64,000 nucleotides of DNA from Comamonas testosteroni (lineage in GTDB: Bacteria > Pseudomonadota > Gammaproteobacteria > Burkholderiales > Burkholderiaceae_C). This document shows positions 1 to 8,734 of the stretch, piece after piece. The stretch spans positions 1,860,001-1,924,000 of the forward strand of contig CP044131.1 of assembly GCA_008727115.1 (NCBI GenBank). The letters run 5' to 3'. Numbering within the stretch: position 1 is the first letter of the stretch; every line of letters starts with the position of its first letter. A program made the translations under genes and the position numbers. Under the pieces are notes generated by a model. It did not search any database, was not told where the DNA came from, and was given only the letters and a program-made list of their open reading frames with translations.

Positions 1-2856
1 CAAGCCTACCAAGGCAACACTTATCTCTTTGGCGGCAATGCGCCCTATGTCGAAGAGATGTACGAGAGCTACCTGGCCAACCCTGGTAGCGTGCCCGATT
101 CTTGGCGCGAGTATTTTGATGCGCTGCAGCATGTGCCTGCAGTGGATGGCACTGACAACAAGGACGTTCCCCACCTGCCCGTGATCAATGCTTTTGCCGA
201 GCGTGCAAAGCAAGGCGGCACCAAGGTGGTGGTAGCTTCCGGCGCGGACTCTGAACTGGGTCGCAAGCGCACTGCTGTGCAGCAGCTGATTGCTGCTTAC
301 CGCAATGTGGGCCAGCGCTGGGCCGACCTGGATCCTCTGAAGCGGACAGAACGCCCCGAAATTCCAGAGCTGGAGCCATCGTTCTATGGCTTCACCGACG
401 CCGACCAGGAAGTGGTGTTCAACACCAGCAATACCTTCTTCGGCAAGGAAACCATGACTTTGCGCGAGCTGATGAACGCTCTGCGCGAAACCTACTGTGG
501 CACTTTGGGTGCCGAGTACATGTATGCCACCAACCAGAATCAAAAGCGCTGGTGGCAGCAACGTCTGGAGTCCATTCGCTCCAAGCCCACATTCAACGCC
601 GACGAGAAGAAGCGCATTCTGGAGCGCCTGACCGCTGCAGAAGGTCTGGAGCGTTATCTGCACACCAAGTACGTGGGTCAGAAGCGCTTCTCGCTGGAAG
701 GTGGCGAGTCCTTCATCGCGGCCATGGATGAACTGATCAACTCTGCCAGCGCCAAGGGCGTCCAGGAAGTGGTGATCGGCATGGCTCACCGTGGCCGTCT
801 GAACGTGCTGGTGAATACCCTGGGCAAGATGCCCAAGGACCTGTTTGCCGAGTTCGATCACACAGCGCCTGAAGATCTGCCTGCTGGTGACGTGAAGTAC
901 CACCAGGGCTTCAGCTCCGACGTGTCTGCCAAGGGCGGCCCCGTTCACCTGTCGCTGGCTTTCAACCCCTCGCACCTGGAAATCGTCAACCCCGTGGTGG
1001 AAGGTTCGGTGCGCTCGCGCATGGATCGTCGTGACGACCCCATGGGCAAGCAGGTTCTGCCCGTGCTGGTGCACGGTGATGCAGCCTTTGCCGGCCAGGG
1101 CGTGAACCAGGAAACCCTGGCGCTGTCCGAAACCCGTGGTTACACCACAGGCGGTACGGTTCACATCATCATCAACAACCAGATCGGTTTCACCACCTCT
1201 GACCCCCGCGACCTGCGCTCCACGCTGTATTGCACCGACATCGTCAAGATGATCGAGTCGCCCGTGCTGCACGTGAATGGTGATGATCCTGAAGCCGTGT
1301 GCCTGGCCATGCAACTGGCTCTGGATTTCCGCATGGAATTCTCCAAGGATGTGGTTGTTGACATCATTTGCTTCCGCAAGCTGGGTCACAACGAACAGGA
1401 CACGCCTGCTCTGACACAGCCTCTGATGTACAAGAAGATCGGTGCCCACCCCGGCACCCGCAAGCTGTACGCGGACAAGCTGGCGACCCAAGGTCTGGGC
1501 GAGTCGCTGGGCGACGAGATGGTCAAGGCCTACCGCGCAGCCATGGACGAAGGCCGTCACACCCAGGACGTGGTGCTGACCAACTTCAAGAGCAAGTACG
1601 CAGTGGACTGGAGCCCCTTCGTGGGCAAGACCTGGACTGACGCTGGCGATACCGCTATTCCTCTAGCTGAGTGGAAGCGACTGGCCGAGAAGATCACGAC
1701 CCTGCCAGCCAGCGTGAACCCTCACGCTCTGGTCAAGAAGGTGTATGACGACCGCGCAGCCATGGGCCGCGGCGATGTGAATATTGACTGGGGCATGGGC
1801 GAGACCATGGCTTTCGGCTCGCTGGTCGCTTCGGGTTACCCCGTGCGTCTGTCGGGTGAAGACTCCGGTCGCGGCACCTTTACGCACCGCCACGCTGTGG
1901 TTCACGATCAGAAGCGTGAAAAGTGGGACGAAGGTACCTATATTCCTTTGCAGAATGCTGCCGAGAACCAGGCAGAGTTCACCGTCATCGACTCCATCCT
2001 GTCCGAAGAGGCAGTGCTGGGCTTTGAATACGGCTATGCATCGAACGATCCCAACACCCTGGTGGTCTGGGAAGCTCAGTTTGGCGACTTTGCCAACGGT
2101 GCTCAGGTGGTGATCGACCAGTTCATCGCATCTGGTGAAGTGAAGTGGGGTCGCATCAACGGCCTGACACTGATGCTGCCTCACGGCTATGAAGGCCAGG
2201 GTCCTGAGCACAGCTCGGCACGTCTGGAGCGCTTCATGCAGCTGGCGGCTGATACCAATATGCAGATCGTGCAGCCCACAACGGCTAGCCAGATCTTCCA
2301 CGTCCTGCGCCGTCAGATGGTGCGTGACCTGCGCAAGCCTCTGGTCATCATGACTCCCAAGTCGCTGCTGCGTAACAAGGACGCAACCTCGCCTCTGGCC
2401 GAGTTCACCTCTGGCAGCTTCCAGACCGTGATCCCCGAGAAGGATGAGGCCATCGTCAACAACGCCGCCAAGGTCAAGCGCATCATTGCTTGCTCGGGCA
2501 AGGTGTACTACGACCTGGTCAAGAAGCGTGCAGAGAAGGAAGTCAAGGACGTGGCCATCATCCGCGTCGAGCAGCTGTATCCTTTCCCTCACAAGGCGTT
2601 CGCTGCCGAAGTGAAGAAGTACGCCAACGCGACTGACATCGTGTGGTGCCAGGATGAGCCTCAGAACCAGGGGGCCTGGTTCTTCATCCAGCACAATATT
2701 CACGAAAACATGCGTGAAGGCCAAAAGCTGGGCTATTCCGGTCGCGCTGCGTCCGCTTCGCCTGCCGTTGGTTACGCACATCTGCACCAAGAGCAACAAA
2801 AGGCACTGGTGGAAGGCGCTTTCGCCAAACTCAAGGGTTTTGTCCTGACCAAGTAA
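1..2856 (+). CDS. sucA: 2-oxoglutarate dehydrogenase E1 component (5' end outside window)
   Basis: This is the thiamine-diphosphate-dependent E1 subunit, which decarboxylates 2-oxoglutarate and passes the succinyl group to the lipoyl arm of SucB in the TCA cycle. The frame is open from base 1: the first 20 codons end in GNAPYVEEM and join the typical E1 start ([15 protein letters not shown]). Only about the first ten residues should be missing, and the ATG at base 58 is internal. [11 protein letters not shown] lies near bases 780-810, and the transketolase-like pyrimidine-binding half follows in the C-terminal third. The visible part is 951 residues, close to the family's 930-960. It is first in a sucA-sucB-lpdA cluster, with a 64-base gap to sucB. 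Confidence 0.97.
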   Translation, partial: QAYQGNTYLFGGNAPYVEEMYESYLANPGSVPDSWREYFDALQHVPAVDGTDNKDVPHLPVINAFAERAKQGGTKVVVASGADSELGRKRTAVQQLIAAYRNVGQRWADLDPLKRTERPEIPELEPSFYGFTDADQEVVFNTSNTFFGKETMTLRELMNALRETYCGTLGAEYMYATNQNQKRWWQQRLESIRSKPTFNADEKKRILERLTAAEGLERYLHTKYVGQKRFSLEGGESFIAAMDELINSASAKGVQEVVIGMAHRGRLNVLVNTLGKMPKDLFAEFDHTAPEDLPAGDVKYHQGFSSDVSAKGGPVHLSLAFNPSHLEIVNPVVEGSVRSRMDRRDDPMGKQVLPVLVHGDAAFAGQGVNQETLALSETRGYTTGGTVHIIINNQIGFTTSDPRDLRSTLYCTDIVKMIESPVLHVNGDDPEAVCLAMQLALDFRMEFSKDVVVDIICFRKLGHNEQDTPALTQPLMYKKIGAHPGTRKLYADKLATQGLGESLGDEMVKAYRAAMDEGRHTQDVVLTNFKSKYAVDWSPFVGKTWTDAGDTAIPLAEWKRLAEKITTLPASVNPHALVKKVYDDRAAMGRGDVNIDWGMGETMAFGSLVASGYPVRLSGEDSGRGTFTHRHAVVHDQKREKWDEGTYIPLQNAAENQAEFTVIDSILSEEAVLGFEYGYASNDPNTLVVWEAQFGDFANGAQVVIDQFIASGEVKWGRINGLTLMLPHGYEGQGPEHSSARLERFMQLAADTNMQIVQPTTASQIFHVLRRQMVRDLRKPLVIMTPKSLLRNKDATSPLAEFTSGSFQTVIPEKDEAIVNNAAKVKRIIACSGKVYYDLVKKRAEKEVKDVAIIRVEQLYPFPHKAFAAEVKKYANATDIVWCQDEPQNQGAWFFIQHNIHENMREGQKLGYSGRAASASPAVGYAHLHQEQQKALVEGAFAKLKGFVLTK

Positions 2857-2868
2857 TACAGGCGACAT

Positions 2869-2888
2869 CCCCTGTCCTCGGACAGGGG
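2869..2888 (+). other. Intergenic hairpin between sucA and sucB
   Basis: CCCCTGTCC and GGACAGGGG form a perfect inverted repeat with almost no spacer (the actual loop is probably 4 bases). No T-run follows, so it is unlikely to be a strong terminator. It could stabilise or process the sucAB mRNA; this is inference. Confidence 0.55.
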
Positions 2889-2920
2889 TGCACAAGAAAC
2901 ATCTTTGGAAAGAATTCAAA

Positions 2921-4153
2921 ATGGCAATCGTTGAAGTTAAAGTCCCCCAGCTGTCCGAGTCCATCGCTGAAGCCACCATGCTGACCTGGAAGAAGAAGGT
3001 TGGCGAGGCAGTGGCTGTCGATGAAATCCTCATCGAGATCGAAACCGACAAGGTGGTGCTGGAAGTGCCCGCTCCTTCGGCGGGTGTGATCACAGAAATC
3101 CTGCAAGGCGACGGTGCAACCGTGGTGGCCGAGCAGCTGATCGCCAAGATCGACTCCGAAGCCGTCGCCGGTGCAGCAGCTCCTGCCGCTGCCCCCGCTG
3201 CTTCAGCTCCCGCCGCTGCCCCCGTGGCCGCAGCTGGTGCTGACAAGAGCGGTGTGGCCATGCCCGCTGCTGCCAAGATCCTGGCCGACAACAATCTGTC
3301 AGCAGCCAACGTGGCTGGTACAGGCAAGGACGGTCGCGTGACCAAGGGCGACGCTCTGGGCGCAATCAAGGCTGGTGCAGCCATCCCCACTGGTGCTCCC
3401 AAGGCGGCTCTGCCCCAAGTGGCCGCTCCTGTGGCTGCTGCAAACCTGGGTGATCGTCCCGAGCAGCGCGTTCCCATGACACGTCTGCGTGCCCGTATCG
3501 CCGAGCGTCTGCTGCAGTCGCAAGCGACCAACGCCATCCTGACCACGTTCAATGAAGTGAACATGGCTCCCGTGATGGAACTGCGCAAGAAGTTCCAGGA
3601 CCAGTTCACCAAGGAACACGGCGTGAAGCTGGGCTTCATGTCCTTCTTCGTCAAGGCTGCTGTGCACGCCCTGAAGAAGTTCCCTGCTGTGAACGCTTCG
3701 ATCGACGGAAACGACATCGTCTACCACGGCTACTTCGACATCGGTATCGCTGTGAGCTCGCCTCGCGGTCTGGTGGTGCCTATCCTGCGCAATGCAGACC
3801 AGATGAGCTTTGCCGAAATCGAAAAGAAGATCGCCGAATTCGGCCAGAAGGCCAAGGAAGGCAAGCTGGGCATTGAAGAAATGACCGGTGGTACTTTCTC
3901 CATCTCTAATGGCGGTACCTTCGGCTCGATGATGTCTACCCCCATCATCAACCCCCCTCAGTCCGCCATCTTGGGCGTGCACGCCACCAAGGACCGCGCT
4001 GTGGTCGAAAACGGTCAGATCGTGATTCGCCCCATGAACTATCTGGCCATGTCCTATGACCACCGTATCATCGACGGCCGTGAAGCCGTGCTGAGCCTGG
4101 TGGCCATGAAGGACGCGCTGGAAGACCCATCCCGTCTGCTGTTCGATCTGTAA
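2921..4153 (+). CDS. sucB: Dihydrolipoamide succinyltransferase, E2 of 2-oxoglutarate dehydrogenase
   Basis: This E2 core subunit transfers the succinyl group from its lipoyl arm to CoA. The start is the ATG at 2921 ([14 protein letters not shown]), with GGAAAG upstream; an in-frame ATG at 2888 gives a leader foreign to the family. The N-terminal lipoyl domain has its lysine in ETDKVVLEV near residue 43. An Ala/Pro-rich linker follows, then a peripheral-subunit-binding domain near residues 110-150 ([18 protein letters not shown]), then the catalytic domain ending in [13 protein letters not shown] with the active-site His and Asp. At 410 residues it is full length. It sits between sucA and lpdA, with a terminator-like hairpin after it. 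Confidence 0.97.
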   Translation: MAIVEVKVPQLSESIAEATMLTWKKKVGEAVAVDEILIEIETDKVVLEVPAPSAGVITEILQGDGATVVAEQLIAKIDSEAVAGAAAPAAAPAASAPAAAPVAAAGADKSGVAMPAAAKILADNNLSAANVAGTGKDGRVTKGDALGAIKAGAAIPTGAPKAALPQVAAPVAAANLGDRPEQRVPMTRLRARIAERLLQSQATNAILTTFNEVNMAPVMELRKKFQDQFTKEHGVKLGFMSFFVKAAVHALKKFPAVNASIDGNDIVYHGYFDIGIAVSSPRGLVVPILRNADQMSFAEIEKKIAEFGQKAKEGKLGIEEMTGGTFSISNGGTFGSMMSTPIINPPQSAILGVHATKDRAVVENGQIVIRPMNYLAMSYDHRIIDGREAVLSLVAMKDALEDPSRLLFDL

Positions 4154-4175
4154 TTCAACGGATCAAGCTTCTACA

Positions 4176-4206
4176 AAGCCCACCACCAAAAGCGGTGGGC
4201 TTTTTT
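4176..4206 (+). terminator. Terminator-like hairpin between sucB and lpdA
   Basis: AAGCCCACC and GGTGGGCTT form a 9-bp stem with a 9-base loop, followed by a run of T. It is shaped like an intrinsic terminator but lies inside the sucA-sucB-lpdA cluster, so it probably lowers read-through into lpdA. E3 is shared with other complexes and may be set separately. Confidence 0.75.
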
Positions 4207-4234
4207 CGAGTTCAACAGAGAAAAGATTCAAATC

Positions 4235-5662
4235 ATGAGCAAGCAATTTGACGTCGTCGTGATCGGCGCAGGCCCCGGCGGCTACATCGCTGCCATCCGC
4301 GCTGCACAACTGGGTTTCAACGTCGCCTGTATCGACGAGTGGAAGAACGCCGCAGGCGGCGCGGCTCCTGGCGGCACTTGCACCAATGTGGGCTGCATCC
4401 CCTCCAAGGCGCTGCTGCAGTCTTCCGAGCACTACGAGCATGCCAAGCTGCACTTTGCCGACCACGGCATCTCCACCGGCAAGGTCGAGATGGATGTGGC
4501 GAAGATGATCGGTCGCAAGGAAGCGATCGTAAAGCAGAACAACGACGGCATCCTGTACCTGTTCAAGAAGAACAAGGTCACGTTCTTCCACGGCCGTGGC
4601 TCGTTCGTGAAGGCCGCTGAAGGCGGCTACGAAATCAAGGTTGCCGGCAAGGAAGAAGAAGTCATCACCGGCAAGCAGATCGTGGTGGCCACCGGCTCCA
4701 ACGCCCGTGCACTGCCCGGCACGCCTTTTGATGAAGAGCACATCCTGTCCAACGACGGCGCTCTGAGCCTGGGCAAGCTGCCCAAGAAGCTGGGCCTGAT
4801 CGGCTCCGGCGTGATCGGCCTGGAAATGGGTTCGGTCTGGCGCCGTCTAGGCACCGAAGTCACGGTGCTCGAAGGCATGGACAAGTTCCTGCCCGCCGTG
4901 GACGAACAAATCGCCAAGGAAGCCAAGAAGGCTTTCGACAAGCAAGGTCTGAAGATCGAGCTGGGCGTTAAGGTTGGTGAAGTCAAGGTTGGCAAGAAGG
5001 GCGTGTCGGTTGCCTACACCAATGCCAAGGGCGAAGCCCAGTCGCTGGAAGTGGACAAGCTGATCGTGTCCATCGGCCGTACTGCCAACACCAACGGCCT
5101 GAACGCTGAAGCCGTGGGCCTGGCCCTGGACGAGCGCGGTGCCATCGTGGTGGACGACCTGTGCAAGACCAATCTGCCTGGCGTATGGGCTGTGGGTGAC
5201 GTGGTGCGTGGTCCCATGCTGGCACACAAGGCCGAAGAAGAAGCCGTGGCAGTGGCCGAGCGCATCGCTGGCCAGCACGGTCACGTGAACTTCGCGACCT
5301 TGCCTTCCGTGATCTACACCAGCCCCGAAGTGGCATGGGTGGGCCGTACCGAGCAGCAGCTCAAGGCTGATGGCGTGAAGTACAAGGCTGGCACTTTCCC
5401 CTTCCTGGCCAATGGCCGCGCACGTGCGCTGGGCGACACCACCGGTATGGTGAAGTTCCTGGCCGATGCCGAGACTGACGAAATCCTGGGCGTGCACATG
5501 GTGGGCCCCATGGTGTCCGAGCTGATTTCCGAAGCCGTGGTGGCCATGGAGTTCAAGGCATCGAGCGAAGACATCGCCCGCATCTGCCATGCTCACCCCT
5601 CGCTGTCCGAATCGACCAAGGAAGCCGCTCTGGCCGTGGACAAGCGCACGCTGAATTTCTAA
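4235..5662 (+). CDS. lpdA: Dihydrolipoamide dehydrogenase (E3)
   Basis: This FAD flavoprotein reoxidises dihydrolipoamide on E2 and reduces NAD+. The N-terminal dinucleotide motif is GAGPGG. The redox disulfide is in GGTCTNVGCIPSK, a second nucleotide motif is GSGVIGLEMG, and the C-terminal interface has the catalytic HAHPSLSE motif. It has 475 residues, the usual length. The stretch before the disulfide (DEWKNAAGGAAPGG) is longer than in E. coli Lpd, which I associate with betaproteobacterial enzymes. The start ATG is preceded by GAGAAAAGAT, a weak ribosome site. It is the last gene of the suc cluster. Confidence 0.97.
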   Translation: MSKQFDVVVIGAGPGGYIAAIRAAQLGFNVACIDEWKNAAGGAAPGGTCTNVGCIPSKALLQSSEHYEHAKLHFADHGISTGKVEMDVAKMIGRKEAIVKQNNDGILYLFKKNKVTFFHGRGSFVKAAEGGYEIKVAGKEEEVITGKQIVVATGSNARALPGTPFDEEHILSNDGALSLGKLPKKLGLIGSGVIGLEMGSVWRRLGTEVTVLEGMDKFLPAVDEQIAKEAKKAFDKQGLKIELGVKVGEVKVGKKGVSVAYTNAKGEAQSLEVDKLIVSIGRTANTNGLNAEAVGLALDERGAIVVDDLCKTNLPGVWAVGDVVRGPMLAHKAEEEAVAVAERIAGQHGHVNFATLPSVIYTSPEVAWVGRTEQQLKADGVKYKAGTFPFLANGRARALGDTTGMVKFLADAETDEILGVHMVGPMVSELISEAVVAMEFKASSEDIARICHAHPSLSESTKEAALAVDKRTLNF

Positions 5663-5751
5663 GGTTTCATCAGTCTTGCGTACAGGCGATTGACATGGCT
5701 GTGAAGTGCTCGTGCGCAGGCTGAGTTTCTTTTAGAATTTAGATAAAAATG

Positions 5752-5796
5752 GCTGCTAACGCTTAGTACATAAGCGGTAGCAGCTATTGTTTTTTG
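5752..5796. repeat. Near-perfect palindromic intergenic repeat after lpdA, possibly also a terminator
   Basis: GCTGCTAACGCTTA (5752-5765) and TAAGCGGTAGCAGC (5771-5784) pair at 13 of 14 positions around a 5-base loop. TATTGTTTTTT follows. The core with a flanking CTAT resembles other elements in this window (18463-18550 and 30611-30651). It may serve as the lpdA terminator. The start of zapE is only 20 bases further on. Confidence 0.65.
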
Positions 5797-5815
5797 AGCA
5801 TCTGGAGACAAGACG

Positions 5816-6913
5816 GTGAATGTAAAACAGGCCTACGAGGCAGAACTGGCCGCCAAGGGTTTCAAAAGCGATCCCGCGCAACTGCGTGCTGTCGAAGCGC
5901 TGCAACGCTGCGCCGACGAGTGGACTACGTACAAGGGCAAACGCTCCAATGCCCTCAAGAAACTGATCAATCACCCCGATCTGCCCAAGGGTGTCTATAT
6001 GTATGGCGGGGTAGGACGCGGCAAGAGCTTCTTGATGGAGTGCTTCTTCAATGCCGTGCCTATCAAGCGCAAGGTGCGCTTGCACTTTCATGAATTCATG
6101 CGTGAGGTGCACCGCGAGATGCATCTGATGCAAGGCACGCAGAACCCGCTCGATGCGCTGGGTGCCAAGATTGCCAAGAAATACAAACTGATCTGCTTTG
6201 ACGAATTTCATGTCGCCGACATCACGGACGCCATGATTCTCTACAAGCTGCTTGAGTCGCTGTTCTCCAATGGCGTGGGCTTTGTGACGACTTCCAACTT
6301 CGAGCCCGATGGCTTGTATCCCGGAGGTTTGCACCGCGACCGTATCCTGCCTGCGATTGCCTTGCTCAAGGACCGCATGGAGGTGGTGAACGTGGACAAC
6401 GGCACCGACTACCGTCGCCGTACGCTGGAAGATGCCAAGCTCTACCACTGTCCGCTGGGGCCTGATGCTGACGCCGCCATGCAGGAGACCTTTGACCGTC
6501 TGGCAGAGGCCAAGGACGAAGAGCCTGTCATGCAGATCGAGACGCGCAAGATCGCGGCCAAGCGCCGTGCCGGTGGCGTGGTCTGGTTTGACTTTCGTGA
6601 ACTCTGCGGTGGCCCCCGTTCACAGAATGACTATCTGGAAATAGCCACGCAGTTCCACACCATCCTGCTGTCGGATGTACCCGAGCTGCATGTGAACATG
6701 GCTTCGGCTGCGCGGCGCTTTACGCTGCTGGTGGACGTGCTCTATGACCGCCATGTCAAGCTCATCATGTCGGCAGCGGTGCCGCCCGAAAAAATCTACA
6801 CCGAAGGGCCGCTGTCGCATGAGTTCCCGCGCACGGTTTCCCGCCTCAATGAGATGCGCTCCAAGGAGTATCTGGCACTGGAGCGCCGTGTCGTGGACAC
6901 CAGCTTGACCTGA
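5816..6913 (+). CDS. zapE: Cell division protein ZapE (AFG1-like ATPase)
   Basis: AFG1/ZapE P-loop ATPase; in E. coli ZapE binds FtsZ and acts at the division ring. The Walker A motif is GGVGRGKS near residues 65-72 and the Walker B motif is LICFDEF. The long C-terminal half carries RRFTLLVDVLYDRHVKL, a family signature. At 365 residues it is the usual length. The start is GTG at 5816, chosen because GGAG ends 8 bases upstream and the next residues match the family N terminus. Co-location with lpdA is a pattern I recall for betaproteobacteria, though a hairpin separates them. Confidence 0.93.
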   Translation: MNVKQAYEAELAAKGFKSDPAQLRAVEALQRCADEWTTYKGKRSNALKKLINHPDLPKGVYMYGGVGRGKSFLMECFFNAVPIKRKVRLHFHEFMREVHREMHLMQGTQNPLDALGAKIAKKYKLICFDEFHVADITDAMILYKLLESLFSNGVGFVTTSNFEPDGLYPGGLHRDRILPAIALLKDRMEVVNVDNGTDYRRRTLEDAKLYHCPLGPDADAAMQETFDRLAEAKDEEPVMQIETRKIAAKRRAGGVVWFDFRELCGGPRSQNDYLEIATQFHTILLSDVPELHVNMASAARRFTLLVDVLYDRHVKLIMSAAVPPEKIYTEGPLSHEFPRTVSRLNEMRSKEYLALERRVVDTSLT

Positions 6914-6973
6914 TTGCTTGCGGCGCTGGCTGCCGGCTTTAAGATATCGCCCTGTCCTTTGAGTCTTGAGCTG

Positions 6974-7738
6974 ATGAAGATGTCTATTCCTTTTGCACAG
7001 CAGATCTGCCGACATATCGCCGGTTTCGCCTTGGTGCCGCTGGCGGCTGCTTTGCTGACATGCATGCCAGCGGTGGCCCAGGAGGCTGACTCTGTGCAGG
7101 AGCAGGGCAAGCCGGCTCAGAAAGAGGCTGTTCAGAAAGCGCGTGAGCTGAAGCAAGAAGCGCGCAATGCTGAGCGTGACGAAATTCTGAGCAAGCGTGC
7201 TGTGATTGAGCAGCAGCGCATAGAGGCTGAAAAGCTCTGCTATCAGAAATTCGCGGTGGAGGATTGCCTTGCCGAGGCGCGCAAGTCAGCGCGTGAAAAG
7301 GATGCTCCACTGAGGGCACTTGAGCTGGAAATCAATGATGCAGAGCGCAAGGAAAAGGCTGCAGCCAAGCTGCAATCGATAGAAGAGAAGAAGGCTGAAA
7401 ACGCTGCTGTCCCCATGAAATCTCAGCAGCGCGAGAAGGGTGAGAAGGGCTCACCACAGCCCTCGGGCAGCGGTGCAAAGCCCGCAGTTGATGAGCAGGC
7501 GGCAAGGGCGCAGCGTCGGACTGAAGCGCAGCAGCGTGCAGATAAGCAGGCGGAGTACATGCGCCGTCATGAGCAAAATCGTGCCCAGGCTGATCAAGGC
7601 CGTGCCGAGCGCGAAGCCAAGGCTAGAGCAGACTACGATGCCAAGCTCAAAGCGGCAGCCGAGCATAAGGCCCGTGCGCTTGAGAAAGCCAAGGAGCGTG
7701 GACAGACGTCAGCTCCTCTGCCTGCACCTGCTCCCTGA
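6974..7738 (+). CDS. Exported coiled-coil protein of unknown function
   Basis: I do not recognise a named family. Residues 1-36 form a signal peptide with cleavage expected after AVA (PAVA/QEADS). The rest is almost entirely charged helix, rich in Glu, Lys, Arg, Gln and Ala, with repeated coiled-coil-like stretches broken by a Gly/Ser/Pro segment (QPSGSGAKP), and a Pro/Ala tail (SAPLPAPAP). Only two cysteines remain after processing (CYQKF, DCLAE), so a disulfide is possible. The start is the ATG at 6974; an ATG at 6980 is equally possible, and the TTG right after the zapE stop adds a poor leader. A periplasmic structural role is only a guess. Confidence 0.75.
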   Translation: MKMSIPFAQQICRHIAGFALVPLAAALLTCMPAVAQEADSVQEQGKPAQKEAVQKARELKQEARNAERDEILSKRAVIEQQRIEAEKLCYQKFAVEDCLAEARKSAREKDAPLRALELEINDAERKEKAAAKLQSIEEKKAENAAVPMKSQQREKGEKGSPQPSGSGAKPAVDEQAARAQRRTEAQQRADKQAEYMRRHEQNRAQADQGRAEREAKARADYDAKLKAAAEHKARALEKAKERGQTSAPLPAPAP

Positions 7739-7837
7739 GCTTGGGCTAATGCAGCTATCGTGAAACGCTGCTATCAAAGATATTGCAAAGAGCGCTTTTC
7801 TGCAAAGCGTTTGAGGGATTTTTGTTCTGATGAAAAA

Positions 7838-8608
7838 TCAGGCCTGCGCTGAGGCGGATAGCTCCAGCTTGAGGATGGCCAAGGATAGGTTGTCGCCGCC
7901 ACCGGCGGCCCGCTGGCGGGCTTTCTCGATGAGAAACTGTGAGCCTTCGCGGGGCGAGAGTCCGTCCAGTACCGTGCCCAGCTCCTGCGTGGTGAAGTAA
8001 TGCCAGACGCCGTCAGAGCAGGCCATCAGCGTGTCGCCCGGTTGGAGCTTCGCAATGAAGTGGTGTGCCATGGGGGGCGCCGCTTCTGCGCCCAGGCAGC
8101 CAAGAAGAATGTTCGACTGCGGGTGATGTTGGGCTTCTGTTTCAGTAAGCTCTCCGCGGTCGACCAAGGCCTGCACATAAGAGTGATCCAGTGAGCGATG
8201 TATCAGCGATGTGCCACGAAAATGATAGAGGCGCGAGTCGCCAGAGTGCATGAAATGACAGCTGCTGTCTGGTAGCACCACAAAGGCCGCAATGGTGCTG
8301 TGAGGCTCCTGCTCTGCAGCAATCGCTGTAAGACGAATGACGGTGTGCGCATCCTGCACAATGGTGCGCAGCATATGCAGACAGTCTTCCTTGGCTGGCT
8401 CGAACCGCTCAAAAAGCTGGCGTGCCGTCAACATGACCTGGTCGGATGCCTTGCGTCCGCCGCTGCGTCCGCCCATGCCGTCAGCTACCACGCCAAGAAT
8501 GCAGCCTTTCGCATAGGGGTGCGTCATGAGCAAGACTTGGTCTTGCTGGTATTCCCGGTCGCCGCGATGAATGCCGGTGGCCGCCTGGATGCGAAAGCTG
8601 GAGGACAT
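7838..8608 (-). CDS. PP2C-family serine/threonine protein phosphatase
   Basis: This is a soluble metal-dependent phosphatase. Metal-binding motifs are present: GDREYQQD near residue 15, VADGMGG near residue 40, HSGDSRLY in the middle, and ACSDGVWHYF plus GGDNLS in the C-terminal half. The length of 256 residues fits stand-alone bacterial enzymes such as Stp/PppA. No partner kinase gene and no type VI secretion genes lie nearby, so the substrate cannot be read from context. It converges on the coiled-coil gene and diverges from the helicase gene. Confidence 0.9.
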   Translation of the reverse strand: MSSSFRIQAATGIHRGDREYQQDQVLLMTHPYAKGCILGVVADGMGGRSGGRKASDQVMLTARQLFERFEPAKEDCLHMLRTIVQDAHTVIRLTAIAAEQEPHSTIAAFVVLPDSSCHFMHSGDSRLYHFRGTSLIHRSLDHSYVQALVDRGELTETEAQHHPQSNILLGCLGAEAAPPMAHHFIAKLQPGDTLMACSDGVWHYFTTQELGTVLDGLSPREGSQFLIEKARQRAAGGGDNLSLAILKLELSASAQA

Positions 8609-8734
8609 GAATAGGTGTACTAGGCTGAATTTAACGTTGCGTTACATTTTATCGGCTGGAAATAAAGCTGCAGCAGACCAGCGTGATCTTATGTGAGGTC
8701 GCGCTGACTTTGATGATGAGAAGGTGAAAAGGTT

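Noticed and set aside
1663..3717. A 684-residue minus-strand open frame across sucA and sucB
   Set aside because: It is antisense to two certain genes and has no recognisable domain.
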